From positions 1 to 50,556 of the forward strand of contig NZ_JASHKR010000033.1 of the NCBI RefSeq assembly GCF_030056815.1: DNA of 50,556 nucleotides, read 5' to 3'. Source of the DNA: Rhodococcus sp. IEGM 1379 (GTDB lineage: Bacteria > Actinomycetota > Actinomycetes > Mycobacteriales > Mycobacteriaceae). Below, one piece after another: positions 34,451 through 44,411 of this stretch; the stretch's first letter is position 1; each line of letters starts with the position of its first letter. Made by a program: the position numbers and the translations under genes. The notes beneath the pieces were generated by a model. The model did not search any database, was not told the origin of the DNA, and saw only the letters and a program-made list of their open reading frames with translations.

Positions 34451-35932
34451 TCAGTAGGCTCCATCACTGCGAACCACAGCGGACACAGTACGCGCGATGA
34501 TCGAAAGGTCTTGTACCGCTGACCAGTTCTCGACGTACGAGGAATCCAGGCGAACCGATTCTTCCCACGAGAGATCACTACGACCGCTGACCTGCCACAG
34601 TCCGGTAATACCGGGTTTCACGAACAACCGGCGAGACACCTCGTCGTCGTACATCTCGACTTCGCGTCGAAGTGGCGGACGCGGACCGACGACGCTCATT
34701 TCACCGCGAATGACGTTGAAGAACTGTGGAAGTTCGTCGATGCTCAACCGGCGGAGAATTTTGCCGATCGGAGTGATGCGCGGATCTTCGCGCATCTTGA
34801 AGAGCACACAGCCTGCACCCTCATTGTCGCCCATCAGATCGACTACCTGCTGATCTGCACCGGCGACCATCGTACGAAACTTGTACATGGGAAACGGTTT
34901 CCCGTTCAATCCGATCCGTTCAGCCTTGTAGAAAACAGAGCCTTTCGAGGTGACCTTGACTGCGACTGCCGCCGCAATCATGACGGGCGCGACCAGCAGG
35001 ATCATCAAGACCGAGAACAGCGTGTCGAAAATTGCCGGTGCCCAACGGTTTGCGCCTTCGTAGCGCGGACGCTCGACGTGGATGAGCGGCAGCCCGGCTA
35101 CGGGCCGAAACATCAGTCGGGCCTTGGATACATCCGCAATGACCGGCGAAACAACAAGATCCACACCTTCTGCTTCCAGATCCCACATCAGTTTGCGGAT
35201 TCCGACCTGGCCGAGATCTTCGGTGCCGGTCACGATGACGGTGTCGGCGTTGCACGAGCGCATGGCCTCGATCACTTCGAATTCGTTGCCCAACACCGGA
35301 ACATGAGCACCGTCGACCATGATGTGGTCGTCGAGCACTGTGGCGCGACGCGGAATGCAGGTGCCCACGACGTCATATCCTGCCGATGCCGCTCGTACGA
35401 AGGACCGCGTAGTGGCAACAACGGAAGCATGCCCACCGACCAGCAGAACTGCGTTCCGGCATTGCCCGGACGCCCGCTTGTTTCGAATATCCCGACGCCA
35501 GAGGTACCGGCCGAGAAGCAAGGCACCCAAGCCGAGCGGCAGAGCGATCATGAGGTAGCTTCGGGCAATTTCGACGCCGAGAACGATCCCGGCAAGTGCG
35601 CCGAGTCCGAATACCTGACCTGTTGCCAACAGAACACGCTCGTATTCGTCGCCACCGTCTCCCAACATCGATTGATGGCGACTACGACCCCGAGAGAGTG
35701 TGATCATCCACAGCACACCGAGCAAAACGGATGCAACAACCTTGAGCGGAGTCAGCCACTCGAAAGGATGGGGCCAAACACTGCCGAACTGCGCGAGTGC
35801 AATCACAAGAATTACGGTGACGGAGTCGGTGATCGCAATTCTGCTCCGATACGCACGCCGCCAGTCTCGACTCAGATCAGCCGAATTCCGCAGTGCCGTC
35901 GGCTGGATCCCCACCTCAGCATGAACGCTCAT
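34451..35932 (-). CDS. Initiating sugar transferase (polyprenyl-phosphate glycosylphosphotransferase, WbaP-like)
   Basis: This 493-residue protein has an N-terminal block of four helices (about 28-140), a CoA-binding-like Rossmann region (about 150-260, NAVLLVGGHASVVATTRSFV) and a fifth helix at about 290 (FDTLFSVLMILLVAPVMIAAAVAVKV). The C-terminal bacterial sugar transferase domain contains YKAERIGLNGKPFPMYKFRTM, DELPQFFNVIRGEMSVVGPRPP and FVKPGITGLWQVSGRSD. It transfers a hexose-1-phosphate from a nucleotide sugar to undecaprenyl phosphate, the first committed step of EPS assembly. It has a long 343-bp upstream region with operator-like site B and a hairpin. Confidence 0.94.
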   Translation of the reverse strand: MSVHAEVGIQPTALRNSADLSRDWRRAYRSRIAITDSVTVILVIALAQFGSVWPHPFEWLTPLKVVASVLLGVLWMITLSRGRSRHQSMLGDGGDEYERVLLATGQVFGLGALAGIVLGVEIARSYLMIALPLGLGALLLGRYLWRRDIRNKRASGQCRNAVLLVGGHASVVATTRSFVRAASAGYDVVGTCIPRRATVLDDHIMVDGAHVPVLGNEFEVIEAMRSCNADTVIVTGTEDLGQVGIRKLMWDLEAEGVDLVVSPVIADVSKARLMFRPVAGLPLIHVERPRYEGANRWAPAIFDTLFSVLMILLVAPVMIAAAVAVKVTSKGSVFYKAERIGLNGKPFPMYKFRTMVAGADQQVVDLMGDNEGAGCVLFKMREDPRITPIGKILRRLSIDELPQFFNVIRGEMSVVGPRPPLRREVEMYDDEVSRRLFVKPGITGLWQVSGRSDLSWEESVRLDSSYVENWSAVQDLSIIARTVSAVVRSDGAY

Positions 35933-36034
35933 TGGTCATCAGTCTTTCTTGTCATCGATTGGTGTCGCGGGTTGCGTCGCGGGCCGTATCGGGCCTTTCT
36001 GCAGAAATCGCTGATCATTAACCAACTGTGGGAT

Positions 36035-36071
36035 CCAGGAACGGCAACACCCCGCCGGTTGCCGTGCCTGG
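36035..36071 (-). promoter_or_regulatory. Leader hairpin upstream of the sugar transferase
   Basis: CCAGG plus ACGGCAAC (36035-36048, one unpaired position at 36040) pairs with GTTGCCGT plus CCTGG (36058-36071) around a 9-nt loop. No U-tract follows on either strand, so an intrinsic terminator is unlikely; it may be an RNA structure in the leader or a protein-binding palindrome. Confidence 0.5.
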
Positions 36072-36173
36072 CGTCGACTGACGCTTATAAAATTCACCAC
36101 CAACCCCTTCGTCAAAGTGCAGACCAGGGGCTAATTCCTGCAAAATCCAACCGCATTACGCTCTTTCCATACG

Positions 36174-36196
36174 CAAACATACCTCAGGTTTGTTTG
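36174..36196. promoter_or_regulatory. ARE-like inverted repeat, site B
   Basis: CAAACATACC, spacer TCA, GGTTTGTTTG. Both arms are identical to those of site A read on the opposite strand. It lies 241 bp upstream of the sugar transferase ATG, in the only sizeable non-coding gap before mazG. It is a likely operator over the promoter that starts EPS synthesis. Confidence 0.75.
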
Positions 36197-36275
36197 TGGT
36201 GCACTCGAGAGCGGCGAGCTACCCAGAGATTGCCAACTAATTACCAGGAATCGCGGGCCTTCGGGGCAAAGCCTT

Positions 36276-37103
36276 CTACGTACGAGACTGTTGCGTCTCC
36301 CAGTGGCGGACTTCGGCGATCAGCAGGTCGAGGGCGTCGACAAGCGCTGCGTCAGCTTCTCGGCACCGCTCGATCAAGCCCTCCAATGTTGCTTCGGGAA
36401 TGATCTCGGTCACCCCGGCTCGGGCTGCCCGGTTCATCACCTTCTTCGCCAGCAGTATCGGCGGTTGCGACTTCGCGATGCCGTCCATCGACGACGCGCG
36501 GGCCTTCTCCGCATCCTTGAGTCGCTCCCACGCCAACTCCTGCTCGGCGATATCCACTACTCCGGAACTCGTCAAGTGCGGACTGCGATGAACCAACTTG
36601 TCGATCAGCGCGCCGGCGACGTCGTCCAACTCGAAGACACCATGTGCTTGCGCGATACGCGAGTGGAACAGCACCTGAAGCAGAAGGTCACCGAGTTCCT
36701 CCCTCAGGTTTGTCTCATCGCCGCTGAGGATGGCGTCGAGCACCTCGTACGTCTCCTCCACGAGATAGACCGAGAGGCTCTCGTGAGTCTGCGTCGCCTC
36801 CCACCCGCCGCGCTTCCACAACCGGTCCATGATGGAGGCTGCCTCCACCAATCTGTCGCCGCGAACAGGCGCCGCCCGCACAATCCGAGCCCCCGACGCC
36901 GCGAAGGCCGCGATCCGCGGTCCGTCGCCGTCCATCATCACGATCACCGCCGCGCCCGCAGCGGAATCAGGCAGGGCTGCCCGAACCGGTTCCGGCACCG
37001 TGCCGTCGATGTGGACGGGCCCCGTCAAGAACCAAACCGCTTCGATCGGAACAACATCCGGCCGTAATGGATCGAGCAGAACGACAATAGAAACCTCGGT
37101 CAC
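36276..37103 (-). CDS. mazG: MazG nucleoside triphosphate pyrophosphohydrolase
   Basis: This is a 275-residue protein. The N-terminal 90 residues are a variable region found in actinobacterial MazG. The MazG domain follows, beginning IMDRLWKRGGWEATQTHESL, with the metal-binding EExxE in LVEETYEVLDAI and the downstream ELGDLLLQVLFHSRIA (ExxD). A C-terminal helical region contains VDIAEQELAWERLKDAEK. It hydrolyses NTPs, including damaged ones, to NMP and pyrophosphate. The GTG start lies 6 bp after the mfd stop, with GGAGG in the mfd end as ribosome-binding site. The mfd-mazG order is conserved in mycobacteria. Confidence 0.93.
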   Translation of the reverse strand: MTEVSIVVLLDPLRPDVVPIEAVWFLTGPVHIDGTVPEPVRAALPDSAAGAAVIVMMDGDGPRIAAFAASGARIVRAAPVRGDRLVEAASIMDRLWKRGGWEATQTHESLSVYLVEETYEVLDAILSGDETNLREELGDLLLQVLFHSRIAQAHGVFELDDVAGALIDKLVHRSPHLTSSGVVDIAEQELAWERLKDAEKARASSMDGIAKSQPPILLAKKVMNRAARAGVTEIIPEATLEGLIERCREADAALVDALDLLIAEVRHWETQQSRT

Positions 37104-37109
37104 GTGCGC

Positions 37110-40100
37110 TCAAGCCTCCATGACGACAGCGCCGGCTGCCCGACCGTCGAGGGCCAGGATGAAGTCCGCGATGTACTGCAGCAGTTCCACATCACGCAGG
37201 CGATCGGAACCGACACCACCGGTTCGCGGCATCGGCAACTGCACCAAACCCGTGGTTGCCCGGTACTGAGCGCTCGGATAGATCCGTTTGAGCCTGATCT
37301 GCTTGGAATCCGGCAACGCCATCGGCGCAACCTTGATCTGCGTACCGGTGACCGTTATTTCTTCGAGTTGGTACTCCCGAGCCAGGAGTCGCAGCTTCGC
37401 CACGGACACAAGACGACGGACTTCTTCCGGCAACGGTCCGTAACGGTCGACGAGTTCCTCGACCACGGCGGCGATGCCGTCCGAATCCGTTGCGGCAGCG
37501 ATCTTCCGGTAGCCCTCGAGCCTGAGCCGATCACTGGTGACGTAATCCGGCGGAATGTGCGCATCGACGGGGAGGTCGATCCGGACTTCCTTGGGCGCAT
37601 CGTCGGTGGTGATGGGGCGTCCGTCAGCGGCGGCCCGATACGCCTCGACTGCTTCGCCGACCAACCGCACGTAGAGGTCGAATCCGACTCCGGCTACGTG
37701 ACCGGACTGCTCGGCACCGAGAACGTTACCAGCGCCACGGATTTCGAGGTCCTTCATGGCGACGGCCATGCCGGCACCGAGATCGGAGTTCTGCGAAATG
37801 GTGGCCAGACGGTCGTAGGCCGTTTCGGTCAACGGCTTTTCGGGGGGATACAAGAAGTATGCGTACCCGCGTTCGCGGCTACGCCCCACCCGGCCTCTCA
37901 ACTGATGGAGTTGCGAGAGTCCGAGCGAATCGGCGCGCTCGACGATCAGCGTGTTCGCATTGGAGATATCGAGTCCGGTCTCGATGATGGTGGTGCATAC
38001 CAGGACGTCGAAGTCTCGCTCCCAGAATCCTTGAACGGTCTTCTCGAGAGTGTCTTCGTTCATCTGTCCGTGCGCGACCACGACGCGCGCTTCCGGGACA
38101 AGTTCACGAATCTTCTTGGCTGCCTTGCCGATCGAACTCACGCGGTTGTGAACATAGAAGATCTGACCGTCACGCAGAAGTTCACGACGAATTGCCGCAG
38201 CAACTTGCTTGTCCGCATAGGCGCCGACGTATGTCAGGATCGGATGACGTTCCTCGGGAGGCGTGAGAATTGTCGACATCTCCCGGATGCCCGCCATGCT
38301 CATTTCCAGCGTACGAGGGATCGGGGTGGCAGACATCGTCAGTACGTCGACGTGTGTACGCAACGCCTTGATGTGTTCCTTGTGCTCGACGCCGAACCGC
38401 TGCTCCTCGTCGACGATGACCAGTCCGAGGTCCTTCCAGCGGACGGCAGTCTGCAACAAACGATGTGTTCCGATGACGATGTCGACCTCGCCCTCGGCCA
38501 TCCCGGCAATGATCTCCTTGGAATCTCGCGCATCGGTGAAGCGTGAGAGCCCGCGAACCTTGACCGGGAACGATGCCATCCGCTCGGTGAAAGTCTGAAG
38601 ATGCTGCTGCGCAAGCAGAGTCGTCGGCACCAGAACCGCAACCTGCTTGCCGTCCTGAACAGCCTTGAACGCTGCGCGAACTGCGATCTCCGTCTTGCCG
38701 TATCCGACGTCGCCGATGACAACGCGGTCCATCGGGACAGGTTTTTCCATGTCGCCCTTGACTTCACTGATCACCGTCAACTGGTCGACGGTCTCGGTGA
38801 AGGCAAACGCGTCCTCGAGTTCCTTCTGCCACGGAGTATCCGGCCCGAAGGCGTGCCCGGGGGCTGCCTGACGCGCAGCGTAGAGCTGCACGAGCTCGCC
38901 GGCGATCTCGCGAACTGCCTTGCGTGCCTTGGTTTTTGTATTGGCCCAGTCGGATCCGCCGAGCTTGCTGAGCGCCGGCATCTCGCCACCGACGTAGCGG
39001 GACAATTGATCCAGCGACTCCATCGGCACAAACAGCCGGTCTCCGGGCTGCCCACGCTTACTGGCGGAGTATTCGATGACCAGGTACTCGCGTCGCGCGC
39101 CGCCGATGGTGCGCTCCACCATCTCCACGAACCGCCCGATGCCATGCTGATCGTGAACAACCATGTCGCCGGCGGCAAGCGCGAGCGGATCCACCTGGTT
39201 ACGACGCTTGGCTGGTAGACGTTTACCGTCACCGACTGCGGCAACCCGATTGCCGGTGAGGTCAGCTTCGGTGACGATGACCATTCCCGGCACGTCGCCC
39301 AATCCGGGGATATTGCTACCGCCGTGCAGAACCAGACCGTCGTGCAACGATCCGCGCAACACCGAGACCTGACCACGCGCCGGAACCGCGCTGGGTTCGA
39401 GCATCGTGGCCGGAACCTCGGCCTCGCCGAGTCGCTCGTAGATGCGCTTTGCAGTACCAGTGCCGGCGACGACGACTGCCGCACGCCCACCGGTGCTCAC
39501 ATGCGCGCGGAGACTGACAAAAAGCTCAGCCAGGAGGTCGTCGGATCCGCGTATCTGTGGGGCCGCCTGAATCGGAAGTTCCAGTTCTTCGCCGTTGCCC
39601 GACGCCAGCGGGCTGATGGTCCACCACGGACGCCCACCGGCTTCTGCGGACTCGCGTATCTGACGCAACGACCGATAGGCAGAGGCACCGAGACCGGACT
39701 CTCCGGCCAGAATGGACGTATCGAGAGGCGCCGCACCGCCGATCGATGCTGCGGTCCATGACGCTTCCAGAAACTCCTGCCCGGTTCGAACCAAATCCGT
39801 TGCGCGCGTGCGCACCTTCTCCGGATCGCACAGAACGATATGGGTTCCGTCCGGAAGAATGTCGGAAAGCAGTTGCAGTTCACCGGGTTTCAACACCGGC
39901 AGGAGCGCTTCCATGCCTTCGACTGCAATGCCCGCCGAGATCTTGTCCAGCATTTCCACGAGCGACGCGTCGGCCTGGTTTTCGGCTGCGATCTTCGCTG
40001 CCCGATCCCGGACGTCCTGCGTCAACAGCAATTCCCGGCACGGTGGCGCGATCACGACGTCGACGTCGATATCAGGCAGTGACCGCTGATCGGCGACCGA

Positions 40101-40769
40101 GAAATACCTGAGTTCCGAAACCTCGTCGCCCCAGAATTCGACTCGAACCGGATGATCGGCGGTTGGTGAGAAGAGGTCCAGAATGCCGCCGCGTACCGCG
40201 AACTCGCCTCGTTTGCCCACCATGTCGACGCGTGTGTACGCCATCTCCACCAGTCGGACCAGCACGGATTCGAAGTCGATCTCGGTGCCCGCGCGCAGGG
40301 TTATCGGCTCGATCTCCCCCAACCCGGGTGCCATCGGCTGAACCAGCGAGCGCACCGTCGTCACCACAACACGCAACGGCGCGCCGTACGACGCGTCCTC
40401 CGGACGTGCGAGCCGACGCAGCACCTCGATACGTCGCCCGACGGTATCGGCGCTCGGCGAAAGCCGCTCGTGCGGCAACGTTTCCCACGACGGGAACTGC
40501 GCGACAGCGCCCCCGATCATCTCGGTGAGTTCCTCAGTCAGATCATCGGCCTCACGACCCGTCGCAGTGACCAGTAGCACCGGATTGTGCGCTGCGAGCG
40601 CAGCCGCAATGAACGGCCTCGCCGGTTTGGGCGCAACGATATCGAGTCTGGCGCTACCGATCGCCTCGGTCACCGCGGTAAATGCCGTGTCCGCGAGTGC
40701 GGCCTCGGCAAGTCCGGCAAGCGAAGTCTGGGCAGCGGGCGGCAGGGCAGCAGGCGGCAGGGCAGACAA
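37110..40769 (-). CDS. mfd: Transcription-repair coupling factor
   Basis: This 1219-residue DNA translocase removes RNA polymerase stalled at lesions and recruits UvrA. Its order is: UvrB-like N-terminal modules ([22 protein letters not shown]), RNA polymerase interaction domain starting [15 protein letters not shown], then SF2 helicase motifs: Walker [18 protein letters not shown] box [22 protein letters not shown], and [17 protein letters not shown]. The C-terminal TRCF domain ends DFILALDG. The start is a TTG at 40769 with GAGGAG 8 nt upstream; no ATG fits. Length equals the family norm. It belongs to the glmU-eno backbone. Confidence 0.97.
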   Translation of the reverse strand: MSALPPAALPPAAQTSLAGLAEAALADTAFTAVTEAIGSARLDIVAPKPARPFIAAALAAHNPVLLVTATGREADDLTEELTEMIGGAVAQFPSWETLPHERLSPSADTVGRRIEVLRRLARPEDASYGAPLRVVVTTVRSLVQPMAPGLGEIEPITLRAGTEIDFESVLVRLVEMAYTRVDMVGKRGEFAVRGGILDLFSPTADHPVRVEFWGDEVSELRYFSVADQRSLPDIDVDVVIAPPCRELLLTQDVRDRAAKIAAENQADASLVEMLDKISAGIAVEGMEALLPVLKPGELQLLSDILPDGTHIVLCDPEKVRTRATDLVRTGQEFLEASWTAASIGGAAPLDTSILAGESGLGASAYRSLRQIRESAEAGGRPWWTISPLASGNGEELELPIQAAPQIRGSDDLLAELFVSLRAHVSTGGRAAVVVAGTGTAKRIYERLGEAEVPATMLEPSAVPARGQVSVLRGSLHDGLVLHGGSNIPGLGDVPGMVIVTEADLTGNRVAAVGDGKRLPAKRRNQVDPLALAAGDMVVHDQHGIGRFVEMVERTIGGARREYLVIEYSASKRGQPGDRLFVPMESLDQLSRYVGGEMPALSKLGGSDWANTKTKARKAVREIAGELVQLYAARQAAPGHAFGPDTPWQKELEDAFAFTETVDQLTVISEVKGDMEKPVPMDRVVIGDVGYGKTEIAVRAAFKAVQDGKQVAVLVPTTLLAQQHLQTFTERMASFPVKVRGLSRFTDARDSKEIIAGMAEGEVDIVIGTHRLLQTAVRWKDLGLVIVDEEQRFGVEHKEHIKALRTHVDVLTMSATPIPRTLEMSMAGIREMSTILTPPEERHPILTYVGAYADKQVAAAIRRELLRDGQIFYVHNRVSSIGKAAKKIRELVPEARVVVAHGQMNEDTLEKTVQGFWERDFDVLVCTTIIETGLDISNANTLIVERADSLGLSQLHQLRGRVGRSRERGYAYFLYPPEKPLTETAYDRLATISQNSDLGAGMAVAMKDLEIRGAGNVLGAEQSGHVAGVGFDLYVRLVGEAVEAYRAAADGRPITTDDAPKEVRIDLPVDAHIPPDYVTSDRLRLEGYRKIAAATDSDGIAAVVEELVDRYGPLPEEVRRLVSVAKLRLLAREYQLEEITVTGTQIKVAPMALPDSKQIRLKRIYPSAQYRATTGLVQLPMPRTGGVGSDRLRDVELLQYIADFILALDGRAAGAVVMEA

Positions 40770-40872
40770 AGAATGCGCTCCTCAGCGGTGACGACGAGCT
40801 GCGGACGAACAACCCGGGCGTCACCGCTCCAAGAGTGAGTGACGCCGAGTTGATTCTATCCGCGAGCGCGCC

Positions 40873-43425
40873 CTACCTACGCGGAACCCGCCTGGTCGGC
40901 GCAACCCGAGGAGGATCGGCCACCGTCGACGGCGCGACCGCCACGCTTTCGTGTGAGTTGAGCGCCCGCACCCGACCGATCACAGTCTTCGCGTGACCGA
41001 CGCGGCGCAACCTCACTGTCCGCGAGCCTCCGGGTGCCAGATGGAACCAGGAATCCTCCGGATCGAATCCGTGCAGGTCCAGCGAAACGTACTGCGCCGT
41101 ACCTTCGGACGTGACGTCGACGACCCACTCGTCGTCGCCGACCGCGCGTGCGATTGCCGACAGCCCCAACGAGCGTTCGAGAGGCCGGGCGGCGCTCCCC
41201 AACAGGTGCACTACCTCGTCGAGCACCGTTCCCTCGTCGTTCTCGAGGGTGACTGTGACGGCGTCGTAATTGGGCGGGCCGAACTTGAAAACATGTGTGA
41301 GATCGGTGAATCGTCCGACCACGGCGTCGACGGACAGGCTCTGGCTTCCGTGAGCCTCGATCTTGACCGCGGCGACGGCATTCACCGGCACGATCCCGGA
41401 CCTGCTGTGCGCCCGGATACGGATTTCGCCGACGACCGGCTGCGCGGTCTCGTTCAGCACGTCGAGACGAAGCCCGTCCATTCCATCGTCTGTGACGATG
41501 AGAGCCAGTGGTTTCGAGTAGCGCCGAAGCACGTACCACGGCGCTTTGGGGGTGCCCTGCCAGTCGAGGACTCCCCATCCCGGCCCCGGTTCGAGATCCA
41601 TCAGTGCCAGGGTGAGGGCGCCGTCGCATCCGGAATCTGCTCGACGCCAATGGCCGAGAACTGCCCCGAACGCTTCACAGATCGCTGCTCGGCCCAGGTC
41701 GAGATAATGTTCGGGATCGGACCAGCGCACCTCGCTCGGATCCTCACCGAACAACGTCTTGACGTAGTGATCGCGAACGTCTTCGAAATCCCACGAAGAC
41801 CCGTTGTCACGCGGTACCGCTGCTTTCCACGCCGGATGATGACCCGCCGCCGACACGGAACCGAATGCGGATTCGATGACGTTGTTGGAAGGCGGAATCG
41901 CAAATGCCAGGCACTCTGCCGCAAATCGCACGCGTGCGCGCGTCACGTCGTCGAGCGGACGACGGTAGGCACCCACTCCGAAATAGTGCGCGATACCGCT
42001 ACCGACGTGGGTAACCAACTCGTCGCGCTCGGGCGGAGCGGACGGCGACGACGTCACGTATTCGACGTGGGGTGCGAGATCGGCGATCAACGACGGCAAC
42101 TGAGAGTGAATGATCGAGATCTGCTGATCGACCAAACCGAGCATGGCCGGCTGTTGCTCGGTTTCGCTTCCACCACAGAGGACCACGAGAGCAGGATTGC
42201 CGCCGACGCGCCGGAGAAACGCACGTATCTCAGCTGAGAACAGTGCGAAGAACTCTGCGGTGTCCGGAGGATCGAGTGTCGCAAGCATCGCATCCTGCCA
42301 GACGAGAATGCCCAGCCGTGCGCACTCGTTCCAGAAATGATCGCTCTCGTAAACCATGGTGCCCGGAACCCGAAGCATGTTCACGCCGGCGCCGGCGCAC
42401 CGTTCGAGCACCTGAGTTGTCAAGGTCTCGGATTGGAAGGAGATCGGATCGGTAGGCACCCACACCGAGCCCCGGCAGTACACGTCAATATCGTTGACCG
42501 ACAGGCGAAATCCGCCACCGCTTCGATCAACCTCGAGGCTGCGAAAACCGACGTTCCCCAGCTCGAAGACCTTTCCGCCGACCTCGATCGACACCGGGTA
42601 CCGGTGCTGGGCGCCATGCGTGTGCGGCCACCAGAGATCCACGTCGGGAATCTCGACGACACCGGTGACGTCGGCCAGTCCATCTCTGCCTGGTTTGACG
42701 GCGAGCGACCCGCGCACCGCACCGACAGCCACCGCGACGGCCACAACACCGTTCGGCAAGCCCGAGAGCCGTGCCGTGATCTCGACCTCACCTGCGCCGC
42801 CGACGACGCTGGCATCCAACGCCCGAGAAACAACGCCAACCTTGTGGGTATCCAGTAATCGGATGCCTCGCCACGGTCCCACCGGAACGGGAACTCCGGA
42901 AAACACCGCCGCCCGCCCCAGCAGGGTCGTGCGTATCCACCTCAACCCTTGCTCGCGGACCAAAGCCGAACGCCATCGGCCGCGTGGCCGACGCGAACTC
43001 AATACCGCTGCCAGCGAATGAAAGTGAATGGCGATCGTGATCTCACGCCCGCTCGTCGTATCACGGGTCACGATCGCTTCACCGGGAACGAACATAGACT
43101 CCGACGAGATGGTCAACGTGTTGTCTATCCAGACATCGGCAAACGCTGTCAGCCCGTCGAAGTGGAGCAGCCACGACCCCTCACCGGTCGTGGCCACCCG
43201 AGTGACGAACCACCAGTCCATGGTGTCGAGCGCCTTGATGTCAACGGACCCGGGCCCGTCCAATTCGCGAATCGCCCCCGCCACGGTTCCCGGTACCGTC
43301 GCCCGGTGCCACTCCCCGGAGATCGCGGCCAGCTCGGCCGGATTCGACACCACTCCGGGATCTGTTGCGATACAACGCCAATCTGCTCCGTCAAGCAAAT
43401 CTTCTCGAGAGTAGCGTGCCATCAC
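40873..43425 (-). CDS. GH2-family beta-glycosidase (beta-mannosidase-like)
   Basis: This 850-residue protein has the GH2 order: sugar-binding domain (1-200, WHRATVPGTVAGAIREL, GPWRGIRLLD), immunoglobulin-like domain, TIM barrel (about 310-640) and C-terminal beta domains. The acid/base is probably Glu421 in LVVLCGGSETEQ and the nucleophile Glu504 in RFAAECLAF, matching the GNNE and SEFG positions of beta-mannosidases. There is no signal peptide, so it should act in the cytoplasm. It ends the six-gene carrier-protein operon, overlapping DUF1839 as GTGA. That place is unusual: I know of no role for a GH2 enzyme with aminoacyl carrier proteins. It may act on a glycosylated product or on polysaccharide fragments. 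Confidence 0.85.
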   Translation of the reverse strand: MMARYSREDLLDGADWRCIATDPGVVSNPAELAAISGEWHRATVPGTVAGAIRELDGPGSVDIKALDTMDWWFVTRVATTGEGSWLLHFDGLTAFADVWIDNTLTISSESMFVPGEAIVTRDTTSGREITIAIHFHSLAAVLSSRRPRGRWRSALVREQGLRWIRTTLLGRAAVFSGVPVPVGPWRGIRLLDTHKVGVVSRALDASVVGGAGEVEITARLSGLPNGVVAVAVAVGAVRGSLAVKPGRDGLADVTGVVEIPDVDLWWPHTHGAQHRYPVSIEVGGKVFELGNVGFRSLEVDRSGGGFRLSVNDIDVYCRGSVWVPTDPISFQSETLTTQVLERCAGAGVNMLRVPGTMVYESDHFWNECARLGILVWQDAMLATLDPPDTAEFFALFSAEIRAFLRRVGGNPALVVLCGGSETEQQPAMLGLVDQQISIIHSQLPSLIADLAPHVEYVTSSPSAPPERDELVTHVGSGIAHYFGVGAYRRPLDDVTRARVRFAAECLAFAIPPSNNVIESAFGSVSAAGHHPAWKAAVPRDNGSSWDFEDVRDHYVKTLFGEDPSEVRWSDPEHYLDLGRAAICEAFGAVLGHWRRADSGCDGALTLALMDLEPGPGWGVLDWQGTPKAPWYVLRRYSKPLALIVTDDGMDGLRLDVLNETAQPVVGEIRIRAHSRSGIVPVNAVAAVKIEAHGSQSLSVDAVVGRFTDLTHVFKFGPPNYDAVTVTLENDEGTVLDEVVHLLGSAARPLERSLGLSAIARAVGDDEWVVDVTSEGTAQYVSLDLHGFDPEDSWFHLAPGGSRTVRLRRVGHAKTVIGRVRALNSHESVAVAPSTVADPPRVAPTRRVPRR

Positions 43426-44411
43426 ACCAGCCTGAGGTGTCGCTGCGATTCGACTCCGACGATGGCCGTAATGATTTCCATGGAGTTCTTCCAGGACACT
43501 GCCATCTCGTCGAGTTGATCACGGGGGTCCACGGCGCGTCCCCTCGCCGCACGCGCCATCTGGAATTGAACACTCTTTGCTCCCGCAGCAACCTTGCGGA
43601 AGCCTTCGGCAGCCTCAACTGTTCCGGAAAACCCTGCCGTGTCGAGAAATTCGCTGACATCGCCCGCAAGTTCAGCGCTGGCACCGCATTGACGCAACAA
43701 TCCGAACGACCAGAGATGAAAGGCATCCATACCTGCCGCCTGGACCCACTCGGAATCCTCGACCACTCGTCGGCCCAACTCGCGCACCGGATTTCCCGGC
43801 GGACGGACTGCAACATTTCGACGCGCAACGTCCGCGACGTTCCCGGCATTCATTGCATAACCTGGAGAGAGTCGAATCTGTTCGACGTAAGGAACAAACG
43901 ACGGCAAACTCGAACGATCGAGGTCGAAAACACCGGAGAAATCTTCACCCCGCAAAACATGGTATCCACTGTTGTGAAAGTACTCGAGTTCGCCCGCTAC
44001 CCGATCGATCCGATTGGGAACAATCGTGGTTTTGGTATGCGCCTCATGGTAACTCGTCCCCAATGTGTCGGGAAGCCAATAGCCGTCGACCTCCACGGTC
44101 GACAACATTCCCGCCGCGAGATTGTCCTCGATATGTACCAGCGGAGCTCGCCAGACATTCATCTCTGCGACGTCGATTCCGTACAGCGCCACAATGTCTT
44201 CGGCCTTGAGCTTCAGAAAAGTCCACTGCGTACCGTCGAACCTCGACGAAAATGCACAGGCCAACGCCGGCACCGGGTCGAGCTCGAGCGAATGCAGCAC
44301 CTCGATCCACAAGTCCAGGTAGCAGTTGGTCTGCGCCCACACCCGATCATCGCGGTGAATGGCGTGCGAGGAGTACCCGTCGGGGACAACATCCAGGAGG
44401 CGTGCCATCAC
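43422..44411 (-). CDS. DUF1839 family protein
   Basis: This 329-residue soluble protein carries the family hallmark WLPDTLGTSYHEAHTKTTI (about 113-131), preceded by NCYLDLWIEVLHSLELDP and FTFLKL-type segments, with YFHNSGYHVLRGED after it. The conserved Cys29, the YHEAH/K cluster and the Asp-rich region suggest an enzyme active site, possibly a thioester-cleaving or transferase-like one; this is inference. From memory, DUF1839 genes lie beside amino acid:[carrier protein] ligases in Bradyrhizobium and other bacteria, as here. The start (GTG 44411 or ATG 44408) overlaps the ligase stop. Confidence 0.82.
   Translation of the reverse strand: MMARLLDVVPDGYSSHAIHRDDRVWAQTNCYLDLWIEVLHSLELDPVPALACAFSSRFDGTQWTFLKLKAEDIVALYGIDVAEMNVWRAPLVHIEDNLAAGMLSTVEVDGYWLPDTLGTSYHEAHTKTTIVPNRIDRVAGELEYFHNSGYHVLRGEDFSGVFDLDRSSLPSFVPYVEQIRLSPGYAMNAGNVADVARRNVAVRPPGNPVRELGRRVVEDSEWVQAAGMDAFHLWSFGLLRQCGASAELAGDVSEFLDTAGFSGTVEAAEGFRKVAAGAKSVQFQMARAARGRAVDPRDQLDEMAVSWKNSMEIITAIVGVESQRHLRLV

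Larger units (their letters stand above)
35933..36275. other. Long leader/regulatory region of the sugar transferase gene
   Basis: These 343 bp without a credible ORF separate the sugar transferase start from the mazG stop. The region holds a 14-bp imperfect hairpin (36035-36071), a small GCGTC/GACGC hairpin (36071-36084) and operator-like site B (36174-36196). The region upstream of 36080 is AT-rich, and a promoter near site B would give a transcript leader of more than 200 nt containing both hairpins. Confidence 0.6.
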
